A program made the translations under genes and the position numbers. Below are positions 11,459 through 23,405 of a stretch of 64,000 bases of DNA, in pieces. Source of the DNA: Corylus avellana (lineage: Eukaryota > Streptophyta > Magnoliopsida > Fagales > Betulaceae); contig NC_081542.1 of assembly GCF_901000735.1 (NCBI RefSeq), positions 24,629,093 through 24,693,092 of the forward strand, in the 5' to 3' direction. Below the pieces are notes generated by a model. That model saw only the letters and a list, made by a program, of their open reading frames with translations, searched no databases and was not told the DNA's origin. Each line of letters starts with the position of its first letter. Position 1 is the first letter of the stretch.

Positions 11459-14079
11459 TCAAATCAGAAGCAAGCCTGATGCAGTAGTGATGAAAATGAT
11501 GGCTAAGGTGGCAACAATTGAACCTTGGTCAAAGGCTTTCTGCAAGCTGCCTGCTCGTGAGAAATGCTGGAAAGCCATATATCCAGCAATCAACAAGGAA
11601 ATAATAGCACCTGCCTGAGTTCCCCTGCCAATAAAATATACCAGGAAACATAAAAACTATGGAAAAACAAATAATGATCTCTTTTTTTTTTTTTTTTTGG
11701 ATGAATATAATGATCTCATTTGGCCTCAAACATGCTTTTACTTACCGTAGGTTCAAGGCTTGATAAGGAGCTACAAGCACCAACACTAATGCCACAAATG
11801 GCAACTCAAGTTCACCTAGAAACAAGGAAGACATACATAGGATTGGTTGGAAATTTATCTCTGATCAGTCAATAAAAGAGAGTAAAACACAGAGCAAGAC
11901 ATTGAGAAGTGCAACCATAACCAAGCATTTCATATCTTTTCATTCTTTGCTTTTATTCCTCACAGGTTTTTCAGCAAGTAATATTCCTCACTGTTGAAAA
12001 TATAGGTACCCTTTTTTCTTTTCTTTTTCCCCCCTTCAATAGAGGGACTAAACCTCACTCTCTGCCCCTTAATTTCTTGGGGGAGGTAGTGCCAGTTGGT
12101 CAAAGGACCATTGGCATTAGAAAATCAGGGACCTATACTGTGGTTTCTCAAAAGAACTACTGATTCTTTTTTCCATTGAGTTCCAATGATTTCATTCTTC
12201 CCTCCAGGCTCCAGTTATCCAATTGGTAGAGCCATCTAATTTTAATGCTCTTGAACCAAATGTTTTGGCCCAAAACCCAGATCACAGATGAAAATTTTAG
12301 GAATGCTCTCAGAGTGTTTAGGAAAAAATTTGTAGGAGAAAAATTGAATATAAATGCTCTTATACAACCCAGTGGGGTTCAATTTTAAGAGATCAAAACC
12401 ACTAAAGAAAGAAAGGGGAATTCAGTAACATTCTCCACTCTTATGTACAAAAATAGCGCAAAAACTTAATTTTGTTGCCCATAAGCAAATCACATAAGCC
12501 TTTTAAATACCATACCATCAGAAATAAGACATCAAAACTTTACCTAAGCTAGCACTCAAATTAAGTAGTTAGCTAGACCTACCAGGAATGAAGAAGAAGA
12601 GACGTACGAGAAGTGCCAAGAATGCAATCCAAACACCATATTCACCCCTGCAAATCAATTTTATATGAGTTCAACAAGGTACTACACGCATGAAACTTAA
12701 AAGGCTTCCTTGATCCATAAGATAATGCCTCTGGTTGGTCCACAAAAAAAATGCCTCTAGGTGCTTGAAGAGTAGACTTAAGAACCAGAGGGCATGAACC
12801 CAATTAACTTTCATTGAATCATCGAACATGATGATGATAATCTTTCTATTCGATAAGATAAAGCCAGTAAAGATATTTAGGAAGGCTTACTTAATGAATG
12901 AGATGACACTTGCAGGAGCTTGTAGAGCAAATAAGGGAACAAGAAAGGATTTCTGAACAGCAGTTCCCTTGGCAACCATTAACACCCTAAAAAAGTAGTT
13001 TGAATATCCATCAGAATGTAACAGAGAAGTACTCGATGCTCATATTTCCAAGAAATGCCCAAGTTATAAAACTCTGCCATTTAGTGGCACATAAAGCTTA
13101 TTGATAACCAGTTCAGTTCAAGAAAATAACAACAGGACCACAATTTAGCTGTAATTTGCTTTCCACAAACAATGTGAAGTAGCCAACATAGAGTGTTTGC
13201 TAACAGATCTAAATATATATTTAACTCCAAATATAATCAAGTATTCCATATTCATAACCAAAGAAGCAATTCCTAGTCATCTTGTCAAATCACCATTTAT
13301 CCCAAAAGTGGCTTAAGCTTAGAATTTAATCATTTAATTTATATTCTAATATTTCCCCTCACATGCGACTCAAACTCTTGAAAGCTTATGCGGGAATGAA
13401 TAAATTTAATTATTTAATTTATATTCTAACAATCATATTCATAACCAAACCTTGTGTTTGACCATCTACAAGCTTCTAGACTTTAACTTCATATCAAAAT
13501 TTATTCATTTTCTAAAAAAAGGAATTGATCTTTGGAAATTTCAAGAAACCACCGTCTTGCAGAAAAAAGATAAAGCCACTTTCAAAATACACACACATAC
13601 ATACATACATACATGCATTTATAATTGGAATGAATACGTATGAATCTACGGATATGAGCATGAGATTACGTGTAGAGACTTACGCGGAAGAAACGATGGA
13701 GATCCACTGGAGGTTACGAGCAGCGAGAGGCCCAGCGTAGCAAACCGCACCGAATCCCCTCCTCTTCTTCTCCTTCGCCACCATCATCCCCTTACGATCG
13801 ACACAAAATCTGTAACAATATTAAAAAAAAAAAAAAAAAAATCGAAAATTACAATTATCTAAAAAAGGAAAAAGAAAAGAAAAAAGCCTTGCAATCAAAT
13901 TCTTCGAAATCCGATTTATCTAGTCTCTGCCTGAGGGGATTATTAGAGCGTTGATCAGCGACATGGAAGAAGAGCTTGGGCTGGTGACACGGAGCTCCTG
14001 CAAAGAGAAAGTTCTTCGTGCTGCTGCTGTAGGGAGTGAAAGCTCCGAGAGCAGATGAAGACAGGGAAAGAGGCGCCAT
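11459..14079 (-). CDS. COR413IM: COR413 chloroplast inner-envelope protein (COR413IM)
   Basis: Six exons on the minus strand: 13931-14079, 13684-13809, 12891-12986, 12583-12647, 11746-11815 and 11459-11624, total 672 bases, 223 residues, near the usual family length. The N terminus (MAPLSLSSSALGAF) is Ser-rich and fits a chloroplast transit peptide. Conserved family blocks follow in order: CYAGPLAARNLQWIS, AKGTAVQKSFLVPLFALQAP, GEYGVWIAFLALLVRLFFFIPG, ELELPFVALVLVLVAPYQ, and GYMAFQHFSRAGSLQKAFDQGS. Five to six hydrophobic segments predict a polytopic membrane protein. In Arabidopsis these proteins are cold-induced and lie in the chloroplast inner envelope, with a role in freezing tolerance. 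Exons 2-6 join by GT-AG introns. Intron 1 works in frame only with a GC donor (AG/GCAGAG at 13930-13925), which is an inference. An in-frame upstream ATG at 14103 is possible. Confidence 0.9.
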
Positions 14080-14235
14080 TTCCTCTTGAGTGAGAGAGAG
14101 CACTGAGAAAAGTGAGTGGCACGGAGTGAGAGAGTTTACTAGTTAGAGAAACAAAAGTCTGATTTATAAAGATTAAATTTTCTAGAATAAGCCTACGATT
14201 TGATCGCCTAGTGGGTGACAAACTTGCTTTTGGTT

Positions 14236-14243
14236 ACACGTGT
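14236..14243. promoter_or_regulatory. palindromic G-box/ABRE-like ACACGTGT
   Basis: The palindrome ACACGTGT lies about 157 bases upstream of the COR413IM start codon. Such CACGTG cores bind bZIP/bHLH factors, including ABA-responsive ones, which suits a cold/ABA-induced family. No CCGAC cold-response core was noticed nearby. The role is inferred. Confidence 0.45.
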
Positions 14244-14260
14244 TTAGCTTAAACAGTAGC

Positions 14261-14320
14261 AGGATTGAGATCCGTGAAAAGGGTTTGAGATCCGTAAAAA
14301 GGGTTTGAGATCCGAAAATT
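14261..14320 (+). repeat. three tandem 20-bp repeats in the COR413IM upstream region
   Basis: Three consecutive units of about 20 bases centred on TTGAGATCCGTAAAA, the second and third beginning GGGTTTGAGATCCG, just upstream of the G-box with respect to COR413IM. Confidence 0.8.
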
Positions 14321-16587
14321 AGTTGTTCGCGGCTGCGTTCATCAAAATCAAAATAAATTCAAAGGTTCATCAGTATGCCAAAAAATAAAAATAATTTAGC
14401 TGCTAAAGTTAAATTGTTTATTGATTTAACATATTATGATATGAAACGTTAGAATCAATAAAATTGTGATACTTATTATACTTAAGTCAGTGTTACACTA
14501 ACAAAATTTGTTAAATTAGTAGACAAAATTTGACTGTAAGAAATTTTTTTTTTTTTTTTTTGGCATTCTAAGGAGCTAATTGTAAATCAGGTAAATCACA
14601 AGGATTAATTTTACATTTTTTCCCTATTATTTGAAAAGTAAATTTTGAAAAAAAAAAAAAAATTTAAGAAATGTAACATTCCTATAAAATTAGAGAATTG
14701 AGGGTTTTTTTTTCTTCAAAGCAAATAAGATTAGGGTACAGGGAATAAAAAAAAAAAAAAAACTGAAAAATAGTTAAGCTCTCCAACAATAAACCCGAAA
14801 CAGCAAATACAATGCAAAAAAAATACAAACAAATAAGAAATGGGCCAAAAAATGGTTCGGTCCTTTGGATTTTGGTTAACATACCAAGAAATGACACTAT
14901 TAAAGTGGTGTTTGAAGCAAATCAATGAGCTTATTAGCTTTGAAATACCAACACCCTCCAAAAGGAGGCGATTGAAGGAGAGACACCGAATGCATTGAGC
15001 ATATATATATAAAATACAAATTAAGTTTTTTGTGCCCTTTACTAAAAAAATGGACATATTAGAATATAATACCAAATGAAATTCACGGTCACATCATCCT
15101 AGTTAGATGAGAGTTGTTCAAGTTTAACAATCTATTAAATATTATTTCTCTTGAGCTTTTATTATTTGTTAAATAAAAGTAACATTTCATTCTCATCTCT
15201 TATATCACTTTCATGTCACTTAACTAATGCAACGGTGCTCATTAGCCTTTGAATTAGTCATCATTATTTAAAGAATTAAAAGTTGATGAATATTACCACA
15301 TTAACCTAATAATATAAAAATAAAATGAAAGGTAGATATTTAGAATTGCACGACAAGTATCAACTAGGTTTTCTCATCATTGTCAAAAAATAAAGAAACT
15401 TTACCTAGGCTTAATAACGACACCTCTTTCAATGGCTATTTTACAAGTCAAAAATAATAAAATAATGCCACGTGTAAAGGTCTAGGAAGATGCTTTATTT
15501 AACAAAACGTTTTTTTTAAAAGAATAATTATTTTCTTGTAGAGATCTCTAATGAAACTGTGCCTTATTCTTTCATATGGATTGTGGCCGGCCCATTGTAA
15601 CTCTTGTCGTGACCAAATGCAACGAAATTTGGATCCCATTGGAAATGGGTCAATTTAGTATGCTTGGTGCTTTTTTTTTTCTTTTTTAGAAGAATAAAGC
15701 GATTATAATATATAGCAAAACAACGTTAAGAACATGTTTGAGATTGCGTTTAAGAAATAGAGTTTTTAAGTAAAAAAAGAGCTTTTGGACAAAAGTTTCA
15801 TTTTTAAGCTGTTGCCCAAAATGCTTTTTGGCCATTTTGAAGTTTTTTTGGAGCATTAAAAGCGCTTTTAATTTTTTTACCAAACGAATACTTTTTTATT
15901 CAAACGGACTCTTTGAGTGTTTAAAGTACTTTTAGGCCCCTCAAACGCAATCCCAAACAGACCCTAAGCAAAAACGCTCTACAATATGCTTGGTGCTTAA
16001 CAACCCAATGAGTCATATTTGTATATAAAATAGCAAATTAAAAGTTAATTTATCTATTTAATCTAATGACTTTTAAAATTATCTATTATTTATTTATGCC
16101 ATTTAAATATTCTTTTTTTTAAAAAAAAAATTATTTTATGTTATTCGTATTGTAGAGAAATAATTGGTATCAATATTTTTTTTATATGTTTTTCTATCTC
16201 ATTATACAAATCGGTTATTAGATTCGTGAACTTATATAAACCCCACATAAGTCAATAGTAGACCCTACAAATTTAATAATTGATCTAATAAATTTGAAGG
16301 AGAATATAGGAGAAATATAGACAAATTATTAACACCAATCTTTTTTTTCTTTTCTTTTAAATCTCTCTAAAGATAAATGTGATTTTTAAAATTACCAATA
16401 AATTTATTAGCAATCACTATTAAGAAAAAAAAAAAGAGAAAACCTCCCAACTGCTTTAACATCTCAAATTTATGAGATTATAGGGCATAAATAACTAGAT
16501 AATTTTTTGACAAGCTTTGAGAAGTATGCACCGACTATATATGTCATGCATTTCCCAACTCTTGCTAAGTCTTCCACACATTAAGAA
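14321..16587. other. intergenic AT-rich DNA
   Basis: No gene recognised. It includes remnants of an inverted-repeat element at about 14345-14630 related to the one at 24545-24910, long A and T homopolymers, and the element at 15728-15963. Confidence 0.5.
15728..15963. mobile_element. short inverted-repeat MITE
   Basis: The left end TGTTTGAGATTGCGTTTAA pairs with the right end TCAAACGCAATCCCAAACA. The body repeats short words built on AGTTTTTAAG/GCTTTTGG. There is no coding capacity. Confidence 0.55.
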
Positions 16588-17564
16588 TAGGGCTGTTAAG
16601 TGAGCGAAGCGTCTTGCGAGCAAGCTCGGGCTCGGCTCGTGCTCGACTCGAATATTAAATGAAGCACTTCATGAACACAAATCTTAGCTCGAATATTAAA
16701 CGAAACAAGCTCGGCTCGACTCGGCTAGGCTCGTGAGCAAGCTCGTGTGTGTGTGTATATATATATATATATAAACTAAGTAATACATAATTAATTATAA
16801 ATCTCATAATTATTTAAATCTTAAAATTGCATTTATATTTAAGCGTTAGAGAATGAAAAATTCTAAACCCTTCGTGATCAAAGAGAGAGAGAACAATCAT
16901 TAAAAAGACCTCGATTCAATTAGAGCAGACCCAAACGAAAGGAAGAATAATCAAGCAGAAATTATTGAGGGAGATTGTAAAAGGTATAAATTATTGAAGA
17001 ATCATACAGACCCAAACACTATCACTACTTGTTTGATGAGCGAGAGTGAGAGAGTGGGAAATGAAAGTTCAGGTGGAAGATGCACTGTGACTGATGAGGG
17101 GGATTGAGAGAGAGACGTTGAAAAAATAGTTTTTTGTAGGGGGCGTTGTCCCAATGCAGTCTAAATGCAACCTGTTAACTTGTCTCACATTGTTAAGAAA
17201 ACATTAATCTCCAAGTTTGCTTATTTATAAAATGATGCATATCCTCTCTCTTTGAAATCATATGCCTTGCTGTATTGACTCAGGCTCCATACTCGACTAG
17301 CCAGGTTAAGCAAATACTCATATGCAAACTAATTTCTTAAGCCGTTTAAGAGTACTTGAAGTTAAATTTTTTTTTAAAAAAAAAACAAAAACATTAAATA
17401 TAAGAGCCAGCTCGCGAGCTGGCTCGGCTTGACTTATTCTTAGCTCAAGCTCGATTTTTTTGGCTCGCCATTGAGCTTGACTCGAGCTCGAACTCGAGTA
17501 AAATTTAAACGAGCCAAGCCTGAACAAGGAAAGCTCGCTCAAGCTCGGCTCGTTTACACCCCTA
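16588..17564. mobile_element. non-autonomous hAT-like element with GCTCG subterminal repeats
   Basis: Ends TAGGGCTGTTAAG and GTTTACACCCCTA form short terminal inverted repeats. Both subterminal regions are packed with GCTCGGCTCG/CGAGCTCG words, as in hAT elements. The flanking octamers ATTAAGAA (16580-16587) and ATTAACAA (17565-17572) fit an 8-bp target duplication with one change. Length is 977 bp; there is no transposase. Confidence 0.65.
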
Positions 17565-18197
17565 ATTAACAATTATCCATACGAACAAAAAAAAAAAAAA
17601 AAAAAAAAAAAAAATTATCCATACGAAAATTAATATAATTAAAAATAACCCATTTGAAAGAGTTTATAGGAATCTACCACACCTCAACAACAGCATAAAA
17701 AGAAGATCATAACAATGGAAGATTAAATCAAAAACTGTTAATTGGTTTTTTTTTTTTTTATCATTTACCTCTTACAACATAACCTTGAGGTTGTCGGGAG
17801 GACTGAGGAGGAATAATTGTGATAAGGTAAGACAGAGTGATTCCATTGTAATCAGAAGTGATTAGAACGAAATCATTCTTGCCTCACCTAATCAACTCAT
17901 TCTTGCACGCTTTTGATTCTCGCAATCTAAACGACAACTTTTTCTCCGAACTAAAATCTGTCCCTGGTCTTTTAGAAGAAATTAATTGATATATAAAAAA
18001 TAAAAATATCTAATATGAAAAAGTGAATTTTTTTTTAAAAAAAAATTTAAATAATAATAAAAAATAATTGATGTAGCATAAAAAATAAAAATATTAAAAA
18101 TTTGAAATTTTTAAGAAATAATTCTGGGCCACTAATGACCTTTTGCCTAACATGCCCACAAAGATACCGACCTCTATTCAATTTGGACTAAAATCTT

Positions 18198-18600
18198 GAA
18201 AAAAATGCACTTTACCCCCCTAAAGTTTGGGGCGATTTTCAATTTGACTTCTAATGTTTCAATTTTTGCAATGCACCCTCCCAAACTTGCAAATTTTTTT
18301 CAATTCGACCAATGTCATCCCGAAATTTCCATATTGCTCATAATTTATTTTTTTATTTTTTATAAAAAAAAAAAAATATTTACGGCCATCCCTTTGGCTA
18401 TCTGGCCATTTCTGCACCTCACAATTTTTTTTTTTTAAATAAAAAATAAAAAATTAGGGGCAATATGAAAATTTTGGGATGACATTGGTCAAATTGAAAA
18501 AAAATTGCAAGTTTGGGGGGTGCATTGCAAAAATTGAAACATTGGTGGTCGAATTGAAAATCGCTCCAAACTTTAGGGGGTTAAAGTGTAATTTTTCCTA
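18198..18600. mobile_element. inverted-repeat element, arms about 140 bp
   Basis: The left arm (words CCTAAAGTTTGGGGCGATTTT, GCATTGCAAAAATTGAAAC in reverse complement) and the right arm ending near 18600 are close reverse complements. They surround an A/T-homopolymer loop at about 18340-18450. The whole element could fold into one long hairpin. Confidence 0.7.
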
Positions 18601-18668
18601 AAATATTTGTCATTTACTATTGGGCAGTTTTATATGGGATAGGTATAAAACACCAAATGGGTTTTCTC

Positions 18669-18998
18669 TAAGGTTGGCACTTTAATTAGCGAACTCGACA
18701 CAAACGCAATAAGTGGTTTGAGAGTAAACGGGTTGGCGAGTTAACCGAGTTCGCAGGTGAATACGTTTATACAATTTATTTATTTTTTAAGTAAATTTTA
18801 AGTTTAACTTAATTTATAGTTGACAATTTAACTTGTGACTCGTGAACTCGACACGTAATTTTAGGGTTAGAGTTTAATTTAAATAGATTCATCTCATAAA
18901 CGGATTACCCGTTTAATAAACGTGTCGTGTTCGGATTGGCATAAACAAGTTGATGTGGGATAACACGAATCCGACACATGAACCCATTTTGCCTGCCC
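18669..18998. mobile_element. possible hAT-like MITE with GACACG subterminal repeats
   Basis: Left end AAGGTTGGCA and right end TGCCTGCCCT pair weakly. The interior repeats ACTCGACACG, CGTGTCGTGT and CCGACAC words on both strands. No target duplication was resolved. Confidence 0.4.
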
Positions 18999-19461
18999 TA
19001 AATTTTTTCTCCCCTAAGCACTTTTAGGTCATTTCCATGCCCAAATGGTTTCTTTGTGATTATTCTTTAAATAGTGGGTTAAAGTTATTGTCATCTCGTA
19101 TAAAATCACATCCCATACCTTCCGCTCTAGCAAGGATTTGATAAATGCTACCATCTAAAGTTCCATGGTGGCAGGTTGGATGCAGATGGAAGGATTTGCT
19201 CCTTCAAAACCCTCAACTGTCTGTCTCAAAGGAAAACAGTTGCTTGCATGTCAAGGTATTTTTTTTTATTCTTCTCTTAATCCTTCTCTCCTTCTAAATA
19301 TATTTTGCTACTTTTGATTGTCAACGAAGACATGGTGCTTCTGTCATTAAGATCATATTTGCTCATTTAGGCTCCATTTGTTTTGACTTAAGATATTTTT
19401 TATTGAATTTTCTTTTTAGTATTTTATAATATTTTGCTACATAGACAACGACATGTTGATT

Positions 19462-20247
19462 TAGTTCTAATGAAATTTGAGGCTTTCACCTTGATTTATC
19501 ATCTATATTTATTTTGTATGGTAATTGATGTCATTTGCTTGCGCTATTTAGTTTTAGTTTTGCAATCTTAATTAATTGATATTCATAGAAAGCACAATCA
19601 TTTCACAATCTTCAATCTTTCTTTTTGGTGTTTACTAAATGGCATTGTTTTGGGCAGGACAAAATCATTCTTGCCTCTATTGCACTCAAGTTGGTGGTGG
19701 GCTTCATCTACAGGATCGATGCGCTCAACAACATTGTCACATATATTGCTTCTTTTCTCTAGAAAAAGAAAACATTAGAATAAATAAAAATAACAAAGAC
19801 AAGACAAAATAATAATAAAAGAATTTGATTGGGTGGGCTTCACCTGCCAGATCGATGAACTCAACCTCAAGACAAGACAAAATAATAACAATAATAATAA
19901 AAGAATTTGATTTCTTATAACCTTGGTTTCAGACATTGGTTCTCTGTAATATTTGTGCATTTCACGAATTTCTTCTCTTTTGATATGCCAAGAAGCATTG
20001 TCAAAATGAAAACGATAAACTTGTTTTTCATCGGGACAACAAAAGTCTATTAACTCTTAATACGAAAGATCCTTAAGATGTGGACGTGGCCTAGAATCCA
20101 TGAGATTATAGCATGCTGGGATAATGTGTTTTATTTTACAAATACCATCTTATTCTAAGTTTCCATTCAAATTATGTTCATGATTGAACTTCAATTCACA
20201 TTATTTATAAACATATTAGTGTCTTTGATTTCAATCTCAATCTTAAC
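19462..20247 (+). repeat. segment repeated after the assembly gap (first copy)
   Basis: Matches 22580-23405 with small indels, starting TAGTTCTAATGAAATTTGAG and ending CAATCTCAATCTTAAC. This copy is interrupted at its right end by an LTR; the other copy continues uninterrupted into ATTGGTATATACTG. An exon-like ORF (about 19640-19760) is in both copies, but no product was recognised. Confidence 0.85.
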
Positions 20248-20390
20248 TGTAGTGTCCCAGAATTTTCAAAGCTATTTAAATAGATTATTTTGATAATGAT
20301 GTTATTTTAATATCCATTGTAGCTAAGGATTTTAATTCTTGGGAAATTTATGAGAGTGGTAATTAGAGAATGGTAATTGGTGAAATAGTA

Positions 20391-20736
20391 AAATGATGGT
20401 ATAATTGTAAATTGAAGATAGAATGAGGGTATAATTGTAAATTGAAAGTAGAATAGTATAGGGTTGGTGAAATAGTATAGGGTTGGTGAAATAGTAAAAT
20501 GAGGGTATAATTGTAAATTGAAGATAGAATGAGGGTATAATTGTAAATTGAAGGTAGAATAGTATAGGGTTGGTGGAATAGTATAGGGTTGGTGAAATAG
20601 TATAGGGTTGGTGGAATAGTGTAGGGTTGGTGGAATAGTGTAGGGTTGGTGGAATAGTATAGGGTTGGTGAAATAGTAAAGGGTTGGTGGAATAGTGTAG
20701 GGTTGGTGGAATAGTATAGGGTTGGTGAAATAGTAT
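20391..20736 (+). repeat. minisatellite in the LTR, 19-bp and about 30-bp units
   Basis: The first part alternates about 30-base units containing GGTATAATTGTAAATTGAAG with 19-base units AGTATAGGGTTGGTGAAAT. From about 20563 nine or so 19-base units follow with A/G and GAA/GGA variants. The array ends about a dozen bases before the LTR TATA box. Confidence 0.9.
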
Positions 20737-20747
20737 TTGATTTTCTC

Positions 20748-20756
20748 CTATAAATA
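20748..20756 (+). promoter_or_regulatory. TATA box of the LTR
   Basis: CTATAAATA directly after the minisatellite. A pyrimidine-rich stretch with CACAACTCATC about 30 bases downstream is a plausible transcription start. Confidence 0.6.
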
Positions 20757-22211
20757 GAGCTCTTCTCCTTCACAATTTTCACAACTCATCTCCTCTCCCA
20801 TCTCTGGCATATATTCTTCATTCTTCCGCTTTTTACTCGGTCTTTCTTCTTTCTAAGAGTGTTTACTCAGAACAGAGAGAGAAAGGGCGAGACCAAGCGC
20901 TACAAGAAAGAAAGAACACAAGAGATAGCGGACTTTAGAAATTAGTTTCAAAAGATATACTAATGGTGTTAGTCATATTGGAGCAACTAGATTCCTTCAT
21001 ACCACTTCTAGCTTCAGTCTAGAGGTAAGTAAATTCACTACCCCTTCTAAAATTACTTCATATCATGCTATTTATATATTCTTGTATTAAATTGTAAATG
21101 ATTATTTTATTTACGTATTATGAAGTTATGTTGCATGCATGAAGGATTTCTAAAAGAATTATCTAGAAAGTTTCTATTTGTTTAAATGCTTTCTAAGCAC
21201 AACAAGTTTATATTTGGAAAAGTTTCCATTTTAAGAAAAGAAAGTTGAGAAATGATGATGATTATAAGAAAGAAAAAAAAGATGATAAACCCTCCTACAT
21301 GTTGCCCTAAGATGCATCAAAAGAAGTACAAAGAAAAGTACAAGAGATGAGATAAATGTTTATGAAATGAGGGCACATGTATGGAGGAGAGTATTTTTGG
21401 CCCCAAGATAAGATAAGATGAGAGTTCAGTACCGATACTCGGATGGAGGCGAAACCACTGAAGGAGGCTATGCCAGAAGGTGGTATTCCATCAACTAGAC
21501 CGTTGAGTGCACCAAGAAAGAGTTAATTGACGGTCGGGCATGGCTGTAGCCACAGTTCAGTGCCATGGTCACAAGGACCCGCAACCCTCGTGCACAGGGG
21601 TAATAGTGTACATGGGCCCTATTATGAGAAAATGATACTATATTTTCAACGAAGATATGCTAAGATGATTTACAAAGATTATTTATAATGATGCATTATG
21701 ATGATGATTTATAAAGATGATTTACAACGATGATCTATTACTAGATGTAATAGTATGTATATGTTACGGGAGATGCAACCGTACATACAGATATTATTAT
21801 GGCTAGAATTATATTTGTTTGCGAAAATGATTTTCAAAACTGAGAACAAGGAGTAAAACTATTTATGGTTGTGGATTTTACTTGCTGGGCCCCCTTTGGG
21901 CTCATTCAGTTTTATTTCTTGTTTTTAGGTAGAAAGGATGCTGGAATAGGAGGCCGGAATGGGGTGGGAATAATTATTAATTTTCAAAGTCTTTTCATAT
22001 AAGTTATTGTAATGATATGATATTCCGCAACTAAAGTTTAATGTTTTCTAATTTCGCTTGTAATAAAATCTCTTGAAAAATGTTTTATGCATTTTTCGTA
22101 TCTTTCAAAATCAAGTACTCTGATAGACCTTATAGATCTTTGCAAGAACTTTTGTTGAAAAAGAAGAAAAGTGGCAAACTCAGTCTTAACGGACTGGAGA
22201 TGTTACAATTT

Positions 22212-22223
22212 TGGTATCAGAGC
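22212..22223 (+). other. retrotransposon primer binding site
   Basis: TGGTATCAGAGC, complementary to the 3' end of plant initiator-Met tRNA, lies five bases after the LTR end. Confidence 0.85.
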
Positions 22224-22479
22224 AAAGGTTATAAGGTTCTGGCAGACTTTTCAAAAAATAAAAAAAAAAAAAAAATTTGGGGGGTTAATGAGAAGCCACA
22301 TTCCGGCCAAGTAGAGTGTGCATTGTTGTGTGGTCTCTAATAAATGATGCATGAGCATTTTTCTAATGGTTAATGTTTTGTTAAAAAAAAAAAAAAAAAA
22401 AAAAAATCATCCTAGTGTGATTAATTTGGAGGATTTTATTATTGTGATCAAGTTAATGACGGAGATGAATTTTTATTTT
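22224..22479 (+). mobile_element. start of the gypsy internal region, cut by the gap
   Basis: The leader follows the PBS with A-rich homopolymers; no gag start could be recognised before the N run. Confidence 0.6.
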
Positions 22480-22579
22480 NNNNNNNNNNNNNNNNNNNNN
22501 NNNNNNNNNNNNNNNNNNNNNNNNNNNNNNNNNNNNNNNNNNNNNNNNNNNNNNNNNNNNNNNNNNNNNNNNNNNNNNN
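22480..22579. other. assembly gap 1 (100 N)
   Basis: Exactly 100 Ns, the conventional placeholder for a gap of unknown size. The left side is gypsy internal sequence; the right side restarts the 19462 segment. Confidence 0.98.
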
Positions 22580-23405
22580 TAGTTCTAATGAAATTTGAGG
22601 CTTTCACCTTAATTTATCATCTATATTTATTTTGTATGGTAATTGATGTCATTTGCTTGCGCTATTTAGTTTTAGTTTTGCAATCTTAATTAATTGATAT
22701 TCATAGAAAGCACAATCATTTCACAATCTTCAAATCTTCTTTTTGGTGTTTACTAAATGGCATTGTTTTGGGCAGGACAAAATCATTCTTGCCTCTATTG
22801 CACTCAAGTTGGTGGTGGGCTTCATCTACAGGATCGATGCGCTCAACAACATTGTCACATATATTGCTTCTTTTCTCTAGAAAAAGAAAACATTAGAATA
22901 AATAAAAAAAAACAAAGACAAGGCAAAATAATAATAAAAGAATTTGATTGGGTGGGCTTCACCTGCCAGATCGATGTACTCAACCTCAACGGCTTCCACA
23001 AATATTGCTTGTGGAAATAAAAAATAAAGACAACACAAAATAATAACAATAATAATAAAAGAATTTGATTTCTTATAACCTCGGTTTCAGACATTGGTTC
23101 TCTGTAATATTTGTGCATTTCACGAATTTCTTCTCTTTTGATATGCCTAAAAGCATTGTCAAAATGAAAACGATAAACTTGTTTTTCATCGGGACAACAA
23201 AAGTTTATTAACTCTTAATACGAAAGATCCTTAAGATGTGGACGTGGCCTAGAATCCATGAGATTATAGCGTGCTGGGATAATGTGTTTTATTTTACAAA
23301 TGCCATCTTATTCTAAGTTTCCATTCAAATTATGTTCATGATTGAACTTCAATTCACATTATTTATAAACATATTAGTGTCTTTGATTTCAATCTCAATC
23401 TTAAC
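22580..23405 (+). repeat. second copy of the 19462-20247 segment, without the LTR
   Basis: Near-identical to 19462-20247, with differences such as about 40 extra bases near 22988-23030 (CGGCTTCCACAAATATTGC). It continues past the insertion point into unique DNA, so it represents the empty site. Confidence 0.85.

Larger units (their letters stand above)
17565..19461. other. intergenic DNA with two further inverted-repeat elements
   Basis: No gene supported. A possible exon-like stretch, 19168-19256, followed by GT, is discussed under rejected items. The two elements are listed separately. Confidence 0.5.
20248..22207 (+). mobile_element. 5' LTR of a Ty3/gypsy-type retrotransposon (1960 bp)
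   Basis: It begins TGTAGTGTCCCAG at the exact point where the matching empty copy diverges, and ends GAGATGTTACA, giving the TG...CA ends of an LTR. An initiator-Met tRNA primer site follows a few bases later. The LTR contains a minisatellite, a TATA box at about 20748-20756, and a 3' part with repeated GATGATTTA words (21660-21740). Length and PBS context suggest Ty3/gypsy (chromovirus-like), but no gag or pol is visible to confirm it because gap 1 intervenes. Confidence 0.8.

Noticed and set aside
19168..19256. Exon-like stretch starting ATGGTGGCAGG and ending before GT, followed by an exon-like frame at 19660-19760
   Set aside because: Splice-like borders exist, but no product is recognised, the second part is duplicated with indels after gap 1, and no further exons were found.
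20363..20782. 139-codon minus-strand frame of tyrosine/serine/threonine/proline repeats
   Set aside because: It is a translation of the LTR minisatellite, not a gene.
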